35,059 nucleotides of DNA. Source: Gammaproteobacteria bacterium. Lineage in GTDB: Bacteria > Pseudomonadota > Gammaproteobacteria > Enterobacterales > Alteromonadaceae. Under the pieces are notes generated by a model that worked only from the letters and a program-made list of their open reading frames with translations, did no database searches and had not been told where the DNA came from. This document shows positions 9,580 through 18,302 of the stretch, one piece after another. How positions within the stretch are numbered: position 1 is the stretch's first letter; each line of letters starts with the position of its first letter. The stretch is taken from assembly GCA_017302255.1 (NCBI GenBank), contig JAFLDV010000039.1, positions 1 through 35,059 on the forward strand, read 5' to 3'. The position numbers and the translations under genes are program-made.

Positions 9580-10515
9580 TTAATTCAGCCAACCACCCAA
9601 AGTCAACACTGCAACCAATGCTAAGAAAAACAATACATTACGCTTAGCTAATTGCACAAGAGTACAACTTTCATCACTGCAATTAAGCGCCTCATCAGGT
9701 AACGGCTCGGCCGCTCTTGCGATGTCGGTATATGCCTGCAAACCAGGTGTGGTGCTGTCACCAAGATAACTTAACAACACGCCGCTCGCTCGGGAGAAAT
9801 GCCCAACTAACGCCAAGCCTAAGCCAAACACTCGCACAGGTAACCATTCTGCCCAGTGACACAAATCAGTCGCGAACCCTTGCCAATAATGCGCAAGCTC
9901 GTCACTGACGATGTCGTCCGACGCAGATGCCGCTGGTGTTGCTTCAGCAGTGATTTCGGTATCGTCGTCGCGCACTATGGTTGACTCGGATTGTTGATTA
10001 TAGGTTTTTGGTTCAGCCATTTGTCGTAAGCACGCATAGGCAAGCGCGCCAAAAGCACCTAAGACTGTGTACCAAAACAATACTGCCGCATAATATTTAA
10101 AGTTGATCCACACCAACTGTTGACCATGGCTTAGTTCTTGGTTGTTTAACCCTTGATCGCTGGCCATCTGCTGCATGGTTAAAAACGCCGCTTCGTGATC
10201 TTGCCGACCTGCTGCATTTAAATACTGTTTATAGCTTTTACGATAATGCCAACTGCCGATACAGACCAGCAGTACCACTGTGCTGGCGATTAAATCAAAT
10301 AACCAGAAGTTAATAGCAATTAAGGTAAGTTGCAGGGCAATTGCCGGCAACAACCACCACAGGAATACCCCATAAGGATGACGTGATAATTCAAGCAGCG
10401 GCGCTTTACTGGACATCTGTAAAAATGGCCGAATATATGTACTTAGCTGCCAGCCATTACTGCGGACGGCGAGCCGTTCAATAATTAGCGCTATCAGCAT
10501 GCTGATTAAGGTCAT
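9580..10515 (-). CDS. ampE: AmpE-like inner-membrane protein (beta-lactamase regulatory family)
   Basis: AmpE is an inner-membrane protein encoded next to AmpD; its biochemical role is not firmly established. The 311 residues begin with the family-typical MTLISMLIALIIERL segment. Hydrophobic segments lie at about 60-80 and 140-160, with a last one at the C-terminus (NVLFFLALVAVLTLGG). Conserved family features include LVWINFKYYAAVLFWY and WLPVRVFGLGLALVGHF. An acidic insert around residues 180-205 (DDDTEITAEATPAASASDD) is not in the E. coli protein and is probably a loop. It lies 156 bases downstream of ampD on the same strand. Identity rests on these motifs plus position. Confidence 0.88.
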   Translation of the reverse strand: MTLISMLIALIIERLAVRSNGWQLSTYIRPFLQMSSKAPLLELSRHPYGVFLWWLLPAIALQLTLIAINFWLFDLIASTVVLLVCIGSWHYRKSYKQYLNAAGRQDHEAAFLTMQQMASDQGLNNQELSHGQQLVWINFKYYAAVLFWYTVLGAFGALAYACLRQMAEPKTYNQQSESTIVRDDDTEITAEATPAASASDDIVSDELAHYWQGFATDLCHWAEWLPVRVFGLGLALVGHFSRASGVLLSYLGDSTTPGLQAYTDIARAAEPLPDEALNCSDESCTLVQLAKRNVLFFLALVAVLTLGGWLN

Positions 10516-10671
10516 TGCTATTCTCCTTTAACGCCTAAGCGTTTACTAAAATTCTTTATAAATCCCAAAATCATTCATATAGAAAGCGGCTACTACACAA
10601 AATTCTGTGTCATCCCGATCTGTGAGACACGTTTGCCAACATCAGCTATGCGCTGAGGAAAAAAGCATGCA

Positions 10672-11250
10672 CTACATCCTAGTTATAGTGGCAGGTGATG
10701 CGTTTGCCAAAGCATTCAGGTAACGGGACCAGTCAAAACAAGGCCCCGGATCAGTTTTTCTGCTCGGTGCTATATGCTGATGACCAACAATACGCTCACG
10801 ACTAATCGCCGGGTAAAGTTGTTGCAGATGAACCGTCAACGCTATTAATGACTGATATTGCTCGTCGGTAAAAGGCAATTCATCACAACCTTCTAACTCA
10901 ATGCCGATGGAAAAATCATTACATTTATCTCGGCCAGTAAACTCACTCACTCCAGCATGCCATGCACGCGCCGCAAAAGGAACATACTGCCAAATCCGAC
11001 CATCACGAAAAATGACACAATGCGCAGACACGCGGACATTTTTTAATTGCGCGAAATAAGGATGTGCAGTGCAATCAAGCCGACCAGTAAAGAAGTCATC
11101 AATATATGGAGTATTAAAAGTCGCTGGTGGCAAACTGATGTTATGGATCACCAAAAGATCAGGAGAAACAGCCTCAGGCCGCTGATCAAAATGCGAACAA
11201 GGCCGCATTGTAATAGCCAAGGCGCTTTTGGCAATCGACGGTGACTCCAT
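10672..11250 (-). CDS. ampD: 1,6-anhydro-N-acetylmuramyl-L-alanine amidase
   Basis: Cytosolic zinc amidase that removes the peptide from anhydro-muropeptides during cell-wall recycling. Where AmpR/AmpC exist, its loss induces beta-lactamase. The 192 residues show the zinc ligands His36 (VIHNISLPP), His157 (VGHQHIAP) and Asp167 (KTDPGP). They also contain the substrate-site segment AWHAGVSEF and the acidic IGIELEG. The open frame extends upstream to a TTG at 11277. I chose ATG 11250 because GGAGG lies 10 bases before it and the longer N-terminus has no family match. It is divergent from the retropepsin-like gene and followed by ampE. No ampR or ampC is in the window. Confidence 0.95.
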   Translation of the reverse strand: MESPSIAKSALAITMRPCSHFDQRPEAVSPDLLVIHNISLPPATFNTPYIDDFFTGRLDCTAHPYFAQLKNVRVSAHCVIFRDGRIWQYVPFAARAWHAGVSEFTGRDKCNDFSIGIELEGCDELPFTDEQYQSLIALTVHLQQLYPAISRERIVGHQHIAPSRKTDPGPCFDWSRYLNALANASPATITRM

Positions 11251-11331
11251 CGGCTTTTTGCCTCCGATACTTTGCAAACAGTAATGCAGTGTTTATGCTA
11301 TGGCTCCTATTCTCTGCTTTGGGCCTTTCTA

Positions 11332-11856
11332 ATGCAAGCTCCTGATCCAGCAACCAAACTTGGTAAGCATTTCGCAATCTTCGCTTGGTTGCTTCTGCTA
11401 GGTGTTCTTTATCTGTTTTTCGATGAGCAGATCGCGGAGCAATTAAACCCCAATCGAAAATTGCAAAGCAGTCAGCAACAGCAGCAAGTGATAGTGACTA
11501 TGCAAGCAAATAAGCAGGGACATTTTGTCGGGACCTTATTACTCAACGGAAAACCTATAGATTTTCTGCTGGATACCGGAGCTACGATGGTCGCAGTGTC
11601 TGACGAAGTCGCAGCACAAACTGGTATGAAAAAAGGCATAGCTTACGAAACATCTACAGCAAATGGTGTTACTACGGCCTATCAAAGCAAAATCAACGAA
11701 CTGCGATTGGGTGACATAGTGCTGCATGATCTCGAAGCCAGCATAGTACCAAACCTCGACGGTACGGAAATTTTGCTAGGAATGAGCGCCCTAAAGCATT
11801 TAGAATTCAGCAAACGTGAGCACCAGCTGCAACTTATCCAACATAAATCAGAATAA
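11332..11856 (+). CDS. Membrane-anchored retropepsin-like aspartic protease (TIGR02281 type)
   Basis: A small clan AA aspartic protease of unknown substrate. From ATG 11332 it is 174 residues. There is a short cytoplasmic start, one membrane segment (about 14-30, FAIFAWLLLLGVLYLFF), a Gln-rich linker and a single retropepsin fold. The catalytic motif is LLDTGAT (Asp81) and the closing flap/psi segment is EILLGMSALKHLEF. One DTGA per chain means it must dimerise to be active, and the catalytic domain should face the periplasm. The frame is open back to TTG 11272 with another ATG at 11284. I prefer 11332 because family members start with a short tail just before the membrane helix, but no start has a good ribosome site. 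It lies next to nadC (3 bases apart), suggesting an operon. Confidence 0.82.
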   Translation: MQAPDPATKLGKHFAIFAWLLLLGVLYLFFDEQIAEQLNPNRKLQSSQQQQQVIVTMQANKQGHFVGTLLLNGKPIDFLLDTGATMVAVSDEVAAQTGMKKGIAYETSTANGVTTAYQSKINELRLGDIVLHDLEASIVPNLDGTEILLGMSALKHLEFSKREHQLQLIQHKSE

Positions 11857-12750
<894 letters not shown>

Positions 12751-12773
12751 TAGCCATCTATAAAACTATTGAG

Positions 12774-12809
12774 GCCTTGCCAGAGAGCATCATCAATCGC
12801 TGGCAAGGC
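12774..12809 (+). terminator. Hairpin after nadC, possible terminator
   Basis: Perfect 10-base stem (GCCTTGCCAG at 12774-12783 with CTGGCAAGGC at 12800-12809) around a 16-base loop, 24 bases after the nadC stop. Only a short T-run (TGTTTG) follows, so it is a weak intrinsic terminator at best. Confidence 0.5.
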
Positions 12810-13184
12810 TGTTTGAATCCTTGTTCAGCAAAGTCTGCAAATCCTCCATTTTTGATAGCTTTTCAAATTTCAATTTGCGTTCAGATATTTCTGCTATTGC
12901 AACAAAACTAACTCGGCGAGCTGTTTAATCAGAGTAAAAGGCAATGCTAGATGCCATGACACTAAGGCAAAGCAACAGACTGACTTAGCCTAAAAAGCGA
13001 AACAGTGCTCATGAGTGTGGCAAAAGCGTGAAGGTGTTCCTAACTAAACAACTGATATCGTCGGTAAATACAAAAAGAAAAGCGACTTATCGGCAGCAAA
13101 TTAGCAAATCTTAAGCCAACGCCAAAATACCTATTAAAGTAGATTCAGACTGGCTCAAGACAGACGAAAAAGCATAACCCTACA

Positions 13185-13197
13185 AATCAACAACTTA
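13185..13197 (+). promoter_or_regulatory. Possible IHF site upstream of the pilA promoter
   Basis: AATCAACAACTTA matches WATCAAnnnnTTR exactly, 7 bases upstream of the sigma-54 promoter. IHF often bends DNA at sigma-54 promoters. This site is closer to the -24 element than usual, and a degenerate consensus can occur by chance in A+T-rich DNA. Confidence 0.35.
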
Positions 13198-13204
13198 AAA
13201 TTAG

Positions 13205-13220
13205 TGGCGCAGTACTTGCT
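13205..13220 (+). promoter_or_regulatory. Sigma-54 promoter of pilA
   Basis: TGGCGC-AGTAC-TTGCT matches the RpoN consensus TGGCAC-N5-TTGCW with one mismatch. The essential GG and GC are exactly 10 bases apart. It points towards pilA, with a start site expected near 13231 and a 5' leader of about 190 bases. In Pseudomonas, pilA is RpoN/PilR dependent, which fits. Confidence 0.78.
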
Positions 13221-13270
13221 ATATATTCAAAGATCAAACCAACTTGGCATGCAACCATCAATGAACACCC

Positions 13271-13299
13271 GAAAACAGGTAAAATTCCTGTGCATTTTC
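13271..13299 (+). promoter_or_regulatory. Small hairpin in the pilA leader
   Basis: ACAGG (13275-13279) pairs with CCTGT (13287-13291) around TAAAATT. The flanking GAAAA and TTTTC extend the pairing after a small bulge. It lies about 40-70 bases into the predicted pilA mRNA leader and may affect stability. No known riboswitch is recognised. Confidence 0.3.
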
Positions 13300-13421
13300 A
13301 ACATATTAGCGACATAAAAAATAAATAATTACAAATTTGCATTTTTTGCTTGCGTATCGAGCAAAAATAGCCAGAATAGAAAAAGCCCCCCGGGTTAAAC
13401 ACATACAAATGGAGAAGTACT

Positions 13422-13835
13422 ATGAAACGTAATCAAGGTTTTACTTTAATCGAATTAATGATCGTTGTAGCAATCATCGGTATCTTAGCTGCAGTTGCAC
13501 TGCCAGCGTACCAAACATACACCAAGAAAAGCCGCTTCACTGAAGTTGTTTTAGCTGCTTCTGCAGTTAAAACTGCTGTTGACACCTGTTTCCAAACTCG
13601 TGGTGCTGGCGTATTAGCTAACTGCGCTACAGATGCTTTGACTGGCGCTGATTTAACGGGTGCAGCCAACGGTACTCATGTTGCTTCAGTTACACTTGTT
13701 GGCGGTACAATCACCGCAACAGGCGAAGCGTCAGTTGATGGCGCAACTTACATTTTAATCCCTACCGTAACAGGTAACGGTTCATTAACTTGGAGCAGCG
13801 CAACTAGTTCTTGTATCGCTGCAGGTCTGTGTTAA
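13422..13835 (+). CDS. pilA: Type IV major pilin (first copy)
   Basis: Structural subunit of the type IV pilus. The 137-residue precursor has the short basic leader MKRNQG, cut by PilD before Phe7. The hydrophobic assembly helix [25 protein letters not shown] follows, including the Glu5 of the mature protein. The rest is a Thr/Gly/Ala-rich globular domain. Four cysteines (56, 68, 131, 137) suggest two disulfides, the last pair enclosing the C-terminal loop CIAAGLC. GGAGAA precedes the ATG. It has its own sigma-54 promoter upstream and a strong terminator downstream, so it is largely a single-gene transcript, as expected for an abundant subunit. The E. coli counterpart at this locus is ppdD. 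Confidence 0.95.
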   Translation: MKRNQGFTLIELMIVVAIIGILAAVALPAYQTYTKKSRFTEVVLAASAVKTAVDTCFQTRGAGVLANCATDALTGADLTGAANGTHVASVTLVGGTITATGEASVDGATYILIPTVTGNGSLTWSSATSSCIAAGLC

Positions 13836-13851
13836 TAAAATAATAGTGATG

Positions 13852-13879
13852 AAACGGGAAGCATTTGCTTCCCGTTTTT
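13852..13879 (+). terminator. Intrinsic terminator between the two pilin genes
   Basis: An 11-base perfect stem (AAACGGGAAGC at 13852-13862 with GCTTCCCGTTT at 13867-13877) and an ATTT loop, then a run of five T. It lies only 19 bases before the second pilin ATG, so the second pilin depends on readthrough or a promoter I cannot see. Confidence 0.93.
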
Positions 13880-13898
13880 ATTTCAGCGAGGGATGTTT

Positions 13899-14315
13899 AT
13901 GCGTAAAAACCAAGGTTTTACCTTAATCGAGCTGATGATTGTTATTGCCATCGTAGGTATTCTGATTGCTCTGGCGTTGCCAGCGTATCAAACCTATTTT
14001 GGTCGTTCAAAGTTTTCGGAAGTCATGGCAACCGTTAGTGCAGTCCGTAAATCTGTAGATACCTGTTTTCAGGTTAACGGTGGCGCGGATTTATCCAACT
14101 GTAATACTTTTGCAGAGATTGGCGTAGATTCAGCAATTACCACACCGGTAACTGCATCTATCTTAGTGCAAAACAACGGTTCGGTAGTTGGTACTGCAGT
14201 TGTTGGTAACTCGCTAAATGGTGAAACGTTTATTTTGACACCTACCGTCAATGCAGGAGCCCTAGTGTGGACGTTGAATCCAAGTTCAACCTGTATCGCC
14301 GCTGGTATTTGTTAA
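13899..14315 (+). CDS. Type IV pilin (second copy)
   Basis: A second PilA-like subunit of 138 residues, with leader MRKNQG, cleavage before Phe7 and the helix [20 protein letters not shown]. It has the same four-cysteine pattern (56, 68, 132, 138) ending in CIAAGIC as the first copy. The middle of the protein is clearly diverged, so this is an old duplication, not a recent one. ATG 13899 is chosen over ATG 13893 because GAGGG lies 6 bases before it. It lies just beyond the terminator of the first pilin, so its expression is probably lower or conditional. It could be a minor or alternative major subunit; the sequence does not say which. Confidence 0.93.
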   Translation: MRKNQGFTLIELMIVIAIVGILIALALPAYQTYFGRSKFSEVMATVSAVRKSVDTCFQVNGGADLSNCNTFAEIGVDSAITTPVTASILVQNNGSVVGTAVVGNSLNGETFILTPTVNAGALVWTLNPSSTCIAAGIC

Positions 14316-14383
14316 TGCCGAACGGCTGTGTCGTTACATACTTTAGCTTGTTGCAATTTGATAGAACTTATGAACATTGATAG

Positions 14384-14409
14384 AAACTGCCAGTTTATGC
14401 TGGCAGTTT
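14384..14409. terminator. Bidirectional terminator between the second pilin and the accessory gene
   Basis: A perfect 10-base stem (AAACTGCCAG at 14384-14393 with CTGGCAGTTT at 14400-14409) and a 6-base loop. It serves two convergent genes. The stop codon of the minus-strand gene (14395-14397) lies inside the loop. The T-runs are short (four on plus, three on minus). Confidence 0.75.
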
Positions 14410-15138
14410 TAATAGTCCCACTAATTTCCCTGTACCTTCTAGCACCAATATAAAAACCCCATAGTCAGAGTGTAAACGGCTAAAGATAAAATGTTGTTGT
14501 TGCTCCTTAGTTCCTAACGCATCTAGCTGTGACTGCAAATCAGCATGCTTAGTGATTAAAATATTGATATCTACTGGACTTTTACGAATTTCGAGCAAAC
14601 CGTCTGCGACTTTACGGTACAAGGGTGTATGTTCATAAGGCACAACACCCGCTTTAATTGCGCGTTCTAGTTCTTCTAATTCCGACAACAACAACGGATA
14701 ACGGGCATAAATCACCGGCACAGGCTCAGATGATAACTTTGATAAATCTGGCTGCTTACCATAACGTTCCTGATAATCAAAAGCTTTAACCAAATAGAAA
14801 CTGTCTTGCCAAAATACCACCGCGGCGGGCCTTGCCAAGCTAACTTGCCAAAGTCCATAGCCCAACGCTGAAACTTGCAACGTCGCCACAACGATGCCAT
14901 CAACGATGTTTTCACGCAGCGATTTTTTAGAATGAATTAACAACAGCGTCAGCATCGGCCCTAAGCACATATCGACGGATACAACGATAACTAGCCCAGT
15001 TAATGCACCTGCAGCAAAGCTAAATGGGGCCGGAAACCAATGCAATAATAGCCATGCAGCCAGCACTATACTTAACAATAAACTTAATGCTAAATGCCAA
15101 GTCACGGCTCGACGCTTTAAAGAGTCCATTTTACCCAA
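14395..15138 (-). CDS. TfpX/TfpZ-family type IV pilin accessory protein
   Basis: An integral membrane protein of the family found beside particular pilin alleles in Pseudomonas, where members help pilus assembly or surface display. The 247 residues have a basic start, hydrophobic segments at about 15-32, 40-60 and 80-105, then a soluble domain. Family-like features are FPAPFSFAAGALTGL, DMCLGPMLTLLLIHSKKS and LGYGLWQVSLARPAAVVFWQDSFYLV (cited in parts). I take the start as TTG 15138 because AAGGAG lies 7 bases before it. The next start, ATG 15129, is 16 bases from that site. The gene is convergent with the second pilin. The family call is from recalled motifs and from context. Confidence 0.78.
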   Translation of the reverse strand: MGKMDSLKRRAVTWHLALSLLLSIVLAAWLLLHWFPAPFSFAAGALTGLVIVVSVDMCLGPMLTLLLIHSKKSLRENIVDGIVVATLQVSALGYGLWQVSLARPAAVVFWQDSFYLVKAFDYQERYGKQPDLSKLSSEPVPVIYARYPLLLSELEELERAIKAGVVPYEHTPLYRKVADGLLEIRKSPVDINILITKHADLQSQLDALGTKEQQQHFIFSRLHSDYGVFILVLEGTGKLVGLLKLPA

Positions 15139-15260
15139 GGTTTTACTCCTTTTTTATATTCAACTTTTTTAATTATCACTGATTTCGCTAAATTTTTCCG
15201 AAATCCCAGCCAGTTGTTAACACCTAATTGCCAGATTTAGCAATCAACTGAGGATTCAGC

Positions 15261-15288
15261 TTGAATAAGTGCCTGATACTGGCATAAT
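15261..15288 (+). promoter_or_regulatory. Possible sigma-70 promoter of pilB
   Basis: TTGAAT (15261-15266), a 16-base spacer and CATAAT (15283-15288), with TG in extended -10 position, sit about 45 bases upstream of the pilB ATG. This would give pilB-pilC-pilD-coaE a promoter separate from the sigma-54 control of pilA. Confidence 0.5.
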
Positions 15289-15333
15289 CAAACTGATCAC
15301 AAATTTTTAGTGGTTATCAAGGATTTTTCGTTT

Positions 15334-17025
15334 ATGGCGGTAAACTCGCAATCTATCTTGCTTCGGCGCTTAGGACAAGCCGGATTGGTTGATTCCAATC
15401 AGGTTCAGCGCTTGATCACAGAAAAAAATCATCAGTACCATAGTCTCGCCGAGCTGTTGGTGACTGAAAAATTGATCACGCCAAAAGCACTGGCTGAGGC
15501 AGCAGCCAATATCACTATGCACTCGATGATCGATCTAGACTTTTACGATTTCGAGTTTGTGCCGGAACAAGAACGCAATGAAAAACTGGTACGCAAGCAT
15601 TTAGTCTTACCTATCGGTAAACGTAACCGCACCTTATTCCTTGCACTAGTCGATCCTACTGATATGCAACCGGTGGAAGACTTCGAATTTAGCACTGGTA
15701 TGCGTGCTGAATTGATTGTGGTCGAATATGACAAACTCCAAAAACTCATAGACCGCGTATTTGATAACAACTTATCCGAATCATTTAATAGCAGCGAATG
15801 GGATTTAGGTGCACTTGGCGTCGAAGAAGGCGAGAGTGAGGACAGCGCGGGGTCTGAGTCCGAAGACCAACCGATTATCACCTTTATCAATAAAATGCTG
15901 CACGATGCAATTCGTAAAGGTGCCTCGGATTTACACTTCGAACCCTATGAGAAAAGTTATCGCATTCGGTTTCGTATCGACGGTATTTTACATGAAGTTG
16001 CATCACCACCAGTGGCGCTGTCAGGGCGTTTATCCGCTCGTTTGAAAGTAATGTCGCGTTTGGATATCGCTGAAAAGCGTGTGCCACAGGATGGTCGGAT
16101 AAAACTCAAATTATCGCAAAAAAAATCAATTGATTTCCGGGTGAGCAGCTTACCAACGCTTTGGGGCGAAAAAATTGTAATGCGGATATTAGACTCCGAC
16201 AGTGCAATGCTCGGCATCGATATTCTTGGTTATGAAGAAGCACAGAAGAAACTCTACCTTGCAGCGCTTGAGCAGCCGCAAGGGATGATCTTGGTAACAG
16301 GCCCTACTGGTAGTGGTAAAACAGTTTCTCTATATACCGGCCTTAATATTCTCAATACCGAAGAAACTAATATCTCGACAGCAGAAGACCCGGTGGAAAT
16401 CAACTTGCCTGGCATTAACCAAGTGCAAGTGAACATCAAAGCTGGTTTAACTTTCCCGGCAGCACTCAAATCATTTTTGCGACAAGACCCTGACGTTATC
16501 ATGGTTGGTGAAATCCGGGACTTAGAAACGGCTGAAATTGCGATTAAAGCGGCCCAAACGGGTCACTTAGTATTAAGTACATTACATACAAACTCAGCAC
16601 CTGAAACGCTAACGCGGCTGTTAAACATGGGTGTTCCAGCTTATAACGTTGCAAGCTCAGTATCCTTGATTATCGCGCAGCGTCTTGCGCGTCGGCTCTG
16701 CAGTCATTGCAAAGCGCCTGAGCACCTACCAGAAACTGAGTTATTGAAACAGGGCTTTACCCAAGCTCAGTTACCGACAATAAAATTATTTAAACCCATC
16801 GGCTGCGAATACTGCACTGGTGGTTACAAAGGCCGAGTTGGTATTTATGAAGTGATGCCGATTTCTGGCAATATTGCCGAAAGAATCATGCAAGGCGGAA
16901 ATTCATTAGAAATTGCTCAACAAGCACAGAGTGAAGGGATTAATAACCTGCGACAGTCTGGTTTATTAAAAGCCGCAGCTGGTTTGACGAGTTTGGCAGA
17001 GATTAACCGCGTCACAAATAGTTAA
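15334..17025 (+). CDS. pilB: Type IV pilus extension ATPase
   Basis: Cytoplasmic hexameric ATPase that powers pilus polymerisation through PilC. From ATG 15334 it is 563 residues, near the 566 of P. aeruginosa PilB. It has an N-terminal MshEN-type domain, then the catalytic core with RIRFRIDG and the Walker A motif GPTGSGKT (323-330). The Asp box (EDPVEI), the Walker B region ([19 protein letters not shown]) and the His box ([11 protein letters not shown]) follow. A zinc-binding tetracysteine lies near the end (Cys456, Cys459, Cys491, Cys494). The frame runs upstream to GTG 15310; ATG 15334 has AAGGA 10 bases before it and fits the family N-terminus. pilC follows after 50 bases. It is the ortholog of E. 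coli hofB. Confidence 0.97.
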   Translation: MAVNSQSILLRRLGQAGLVDSNQVQRLITEKNHQYHSLAELLVTEKLITPKALAEAAANITMHSMIDLDFYDFEFVPEQERNEKLVRKHLVLPIGKRNRTLFLALVDPTDMQPVEDFEFSTGMRAELIVVEYDKLQKLIDRVFDNNLSESFNSSEWDLGALGVEEGESEDSAGSESEDQPIITFINKMLHDAIRKGASDLHFEPYEKSYRIRFRIDGILHEVASPPVALSGRLSARLKVMSRLDIAEKRVPQDGRIKLKLSQKKSIDFRVSSLPTLWGEKIVMRILDSDSAMLGIDILGYEEAQKKLYLAALEQPQGMILVTGPTGSGKTVSLYTGLNILNTEETNISTAEDPVEINLPGINQVQVNIKAGLTFPAALKSFLRQDPDVIMVGEIRDLETAEIAIKAAQTGHLVLSTLHTNSAPETLTRLLNMGVPAYNVASSVSLIIAQRLARRLCSHCKAPEHLPETELLKQGFTQAQLPTIKLFKPIGCEYCTGGYKGRVGIYEVMPISGNIAERIMQGGNSLEIAQQAQSEGINNLRQSGLLKAAAGLTSLAEINRVTNS

Positions 17026-17075
17026 AGACGCTGGATATTTTGGGCAGCAAGTCCCAAGCAATTCAAGGAACAGAC

Positions 17076-18302
17076 ATGGCTCCACAACCAAAAATAAAAG
17101 AGCTGGATACATTTGACTGGAAAGGCGTAAACCGTCGCGGTAAAACCATCCAGGGCGAAATTAAAGCCAGTACAGTGCAAGAAGCTAAAGCGCTGCTGCG
17201 TCAACAAGGCGTTACTCCGTCAATGGTGCGGAAGAAGGCAAAAGCACTGTTTGGCAGCGAACCTAAAATTGTTCCTGCAGACATTGCGATTGTTACTCGG
17301 CAAATTGCTACCATGCTGCAAGCCGGGGTGCCCTTAGTTCAGTCTATTGATTTGATCAGTACCGGTTCTGAGAAAAAACAACTGCGTGGCTTGATGCAAA
17401 AAATCTCAGCCAAGGTGCAAGGTGGTATTCCACTTTCAGAAGTACTGCGTGAACATCCGAAATACTTTGACTCACTATACTGCGACTTGGTGAAGTCAGG
17501 CGAATCATCAGGCGCGTTGGACCGTATCTTCGACCGTATTGCGATTTACAAGGAGAAAGCGGAAGCGCTGAAATCCAAAATCAAAAAAGCGATGTTTTAC
17601 CCGATCGCTGTTATTGTTGTTGCCTTAGTAGTCACGTCAATTTTGCTGATTTTCGTAGTACCACAATTTGCCGAGATCTTTGCCGGCTTTGGCGCGGAAT
17701 TACCAGCATTTACGCTATTTGTAGTGTATTTATCGGAACTGATGCAGGCTTATTGGTGGGTTGTTCTCGCTGCAATATTTGTCGCATTTAAATCGTTAGG
17801 CTATATGTACAAATCGAATTTAGCTTTTAGAACGAAGGCCGACGGCATGTTACTTAAAGCACCAGTAGTTGGCGATATCCTCAATAAAGCAGCAGTAGCT
17901 CGTTACGCTCGCACACTGTCCACAACCTTTGCCGCCGGTGTTCCCTTGATTGAAGCGTTGGAATCCGCCGCTGGCGCTGCGGGTAACGAAGTATACAAAA
18001 ATGCGATTATGGAAGTCCGCGCTGACGTTTCAGCCGGTGGTCAGATGTATAGCTCGATGAAAGCTACCAACCGTTTCCCAGAAATGGTTATTCAGATGGT
18101 TTCAATCGGTGAAGAATCTGGTGCTTTAGACGATATGCTTGCCCGTGTTGCTAACATCTACGAACAAGAGGTTGATGACGCCGTTGATGGTCTAACTGCG
18201 CTGTTAGAGCCGTTAATTATGTCGGTGTTAGGCGTGTTAGTCGGTGGCTTGATTATCGCGATGTACTTACCAATCTTCCAATTGGGTGGCGTCATCAAAT
18301 GA
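17076..18302 (+). CDS. pilC: Type IV pilus inner-membrane platform protein
   Basis: GspF/PilC-family polytopic membrane protein that couples PilB (and PilT elsewhere) to pilin insertion. The 408 residues contain two repeated cytoplasmic GspF domains (about 75-195 and 275-395). Each is followed by membrane segments: IAVIVVALVVTSILLIFVV at about 185-205, a second one near 230-250 and the last at the C-terminus (IMSVLGVLVGGLIIAMYLPIF). Typical motifs are RQIATMLQAGVPLVQSI and VSIGEESGALDDML. The frame is open back to TTG 17040, but ATG 17076 follows AAGGA by 6 bases. It overlaps pilD by four bases (ATGA), so translation is likely coupled. Confidence 0.96.
   Translation: MAPQPKIKELDTFDWKGVNRRGKTIQGEIKASTVQEAKALLRQQGVTPSMVRKKAKALFGSEPKIVPADIAIVTRQIATMLQAGVPLVQSIDLISTGSEKKQLRGLMQKISAKVQGGIPLSEVLREHPKYFDSLYCDLVKSGESSGALDRIFDRIAIYKEKAEALKSKIKKAMFYPIAVIVVALVVTSILLIFVVPQFAEIFAGFGAELPAFTLFVVYLSELMQAYWWVVLAAIFVAFKSLGYMYKSNLAFRTKADGMLLKAPVVGDILNKAAVARYARTLSTTFAAGVPLIEALESAAGAAGNEVYKNAIMEVRADVSAGGQMYSSMKATNRFPEMVIQMVSIGEESGALDDMLARVANIYEQEVDDAVDGLTALLEPLIMSVLGVLVGGLIIAMYLPIFQLGGVIK

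Larger units (their letters stand above)
12751..13421. other. Non-coding region between nadC and pilA
   Basis: 671 A+T-rich bases in which I recognise no gene on either strand. It holds a hairpin past nadC (12774-12809), an IHF consensus match (13185-13197), a sigma-54 promoter (13205-13220) and a pilA leader of about 190 bases with a small hairpin (13271-13299). The stretch from about 12820 to 13180 shows nothing I can interpret; it is where the PilR activator would be expected to bind. Confidence 0.6.

Noticed and set aside
13243-13258. TTGGCATGCAACC as a second sigma-54 promoter
   Set aside because: It has a -24-like half but no GC at the required distance for the -12 element.
13334-13352. 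TTGCATTTTTTGCTTGC as a sigma-54 promoter close to pilA
   Set aside because: The spacing between the halves does not fit GG-N10-GC in any register; the match at 13205-13220 does.
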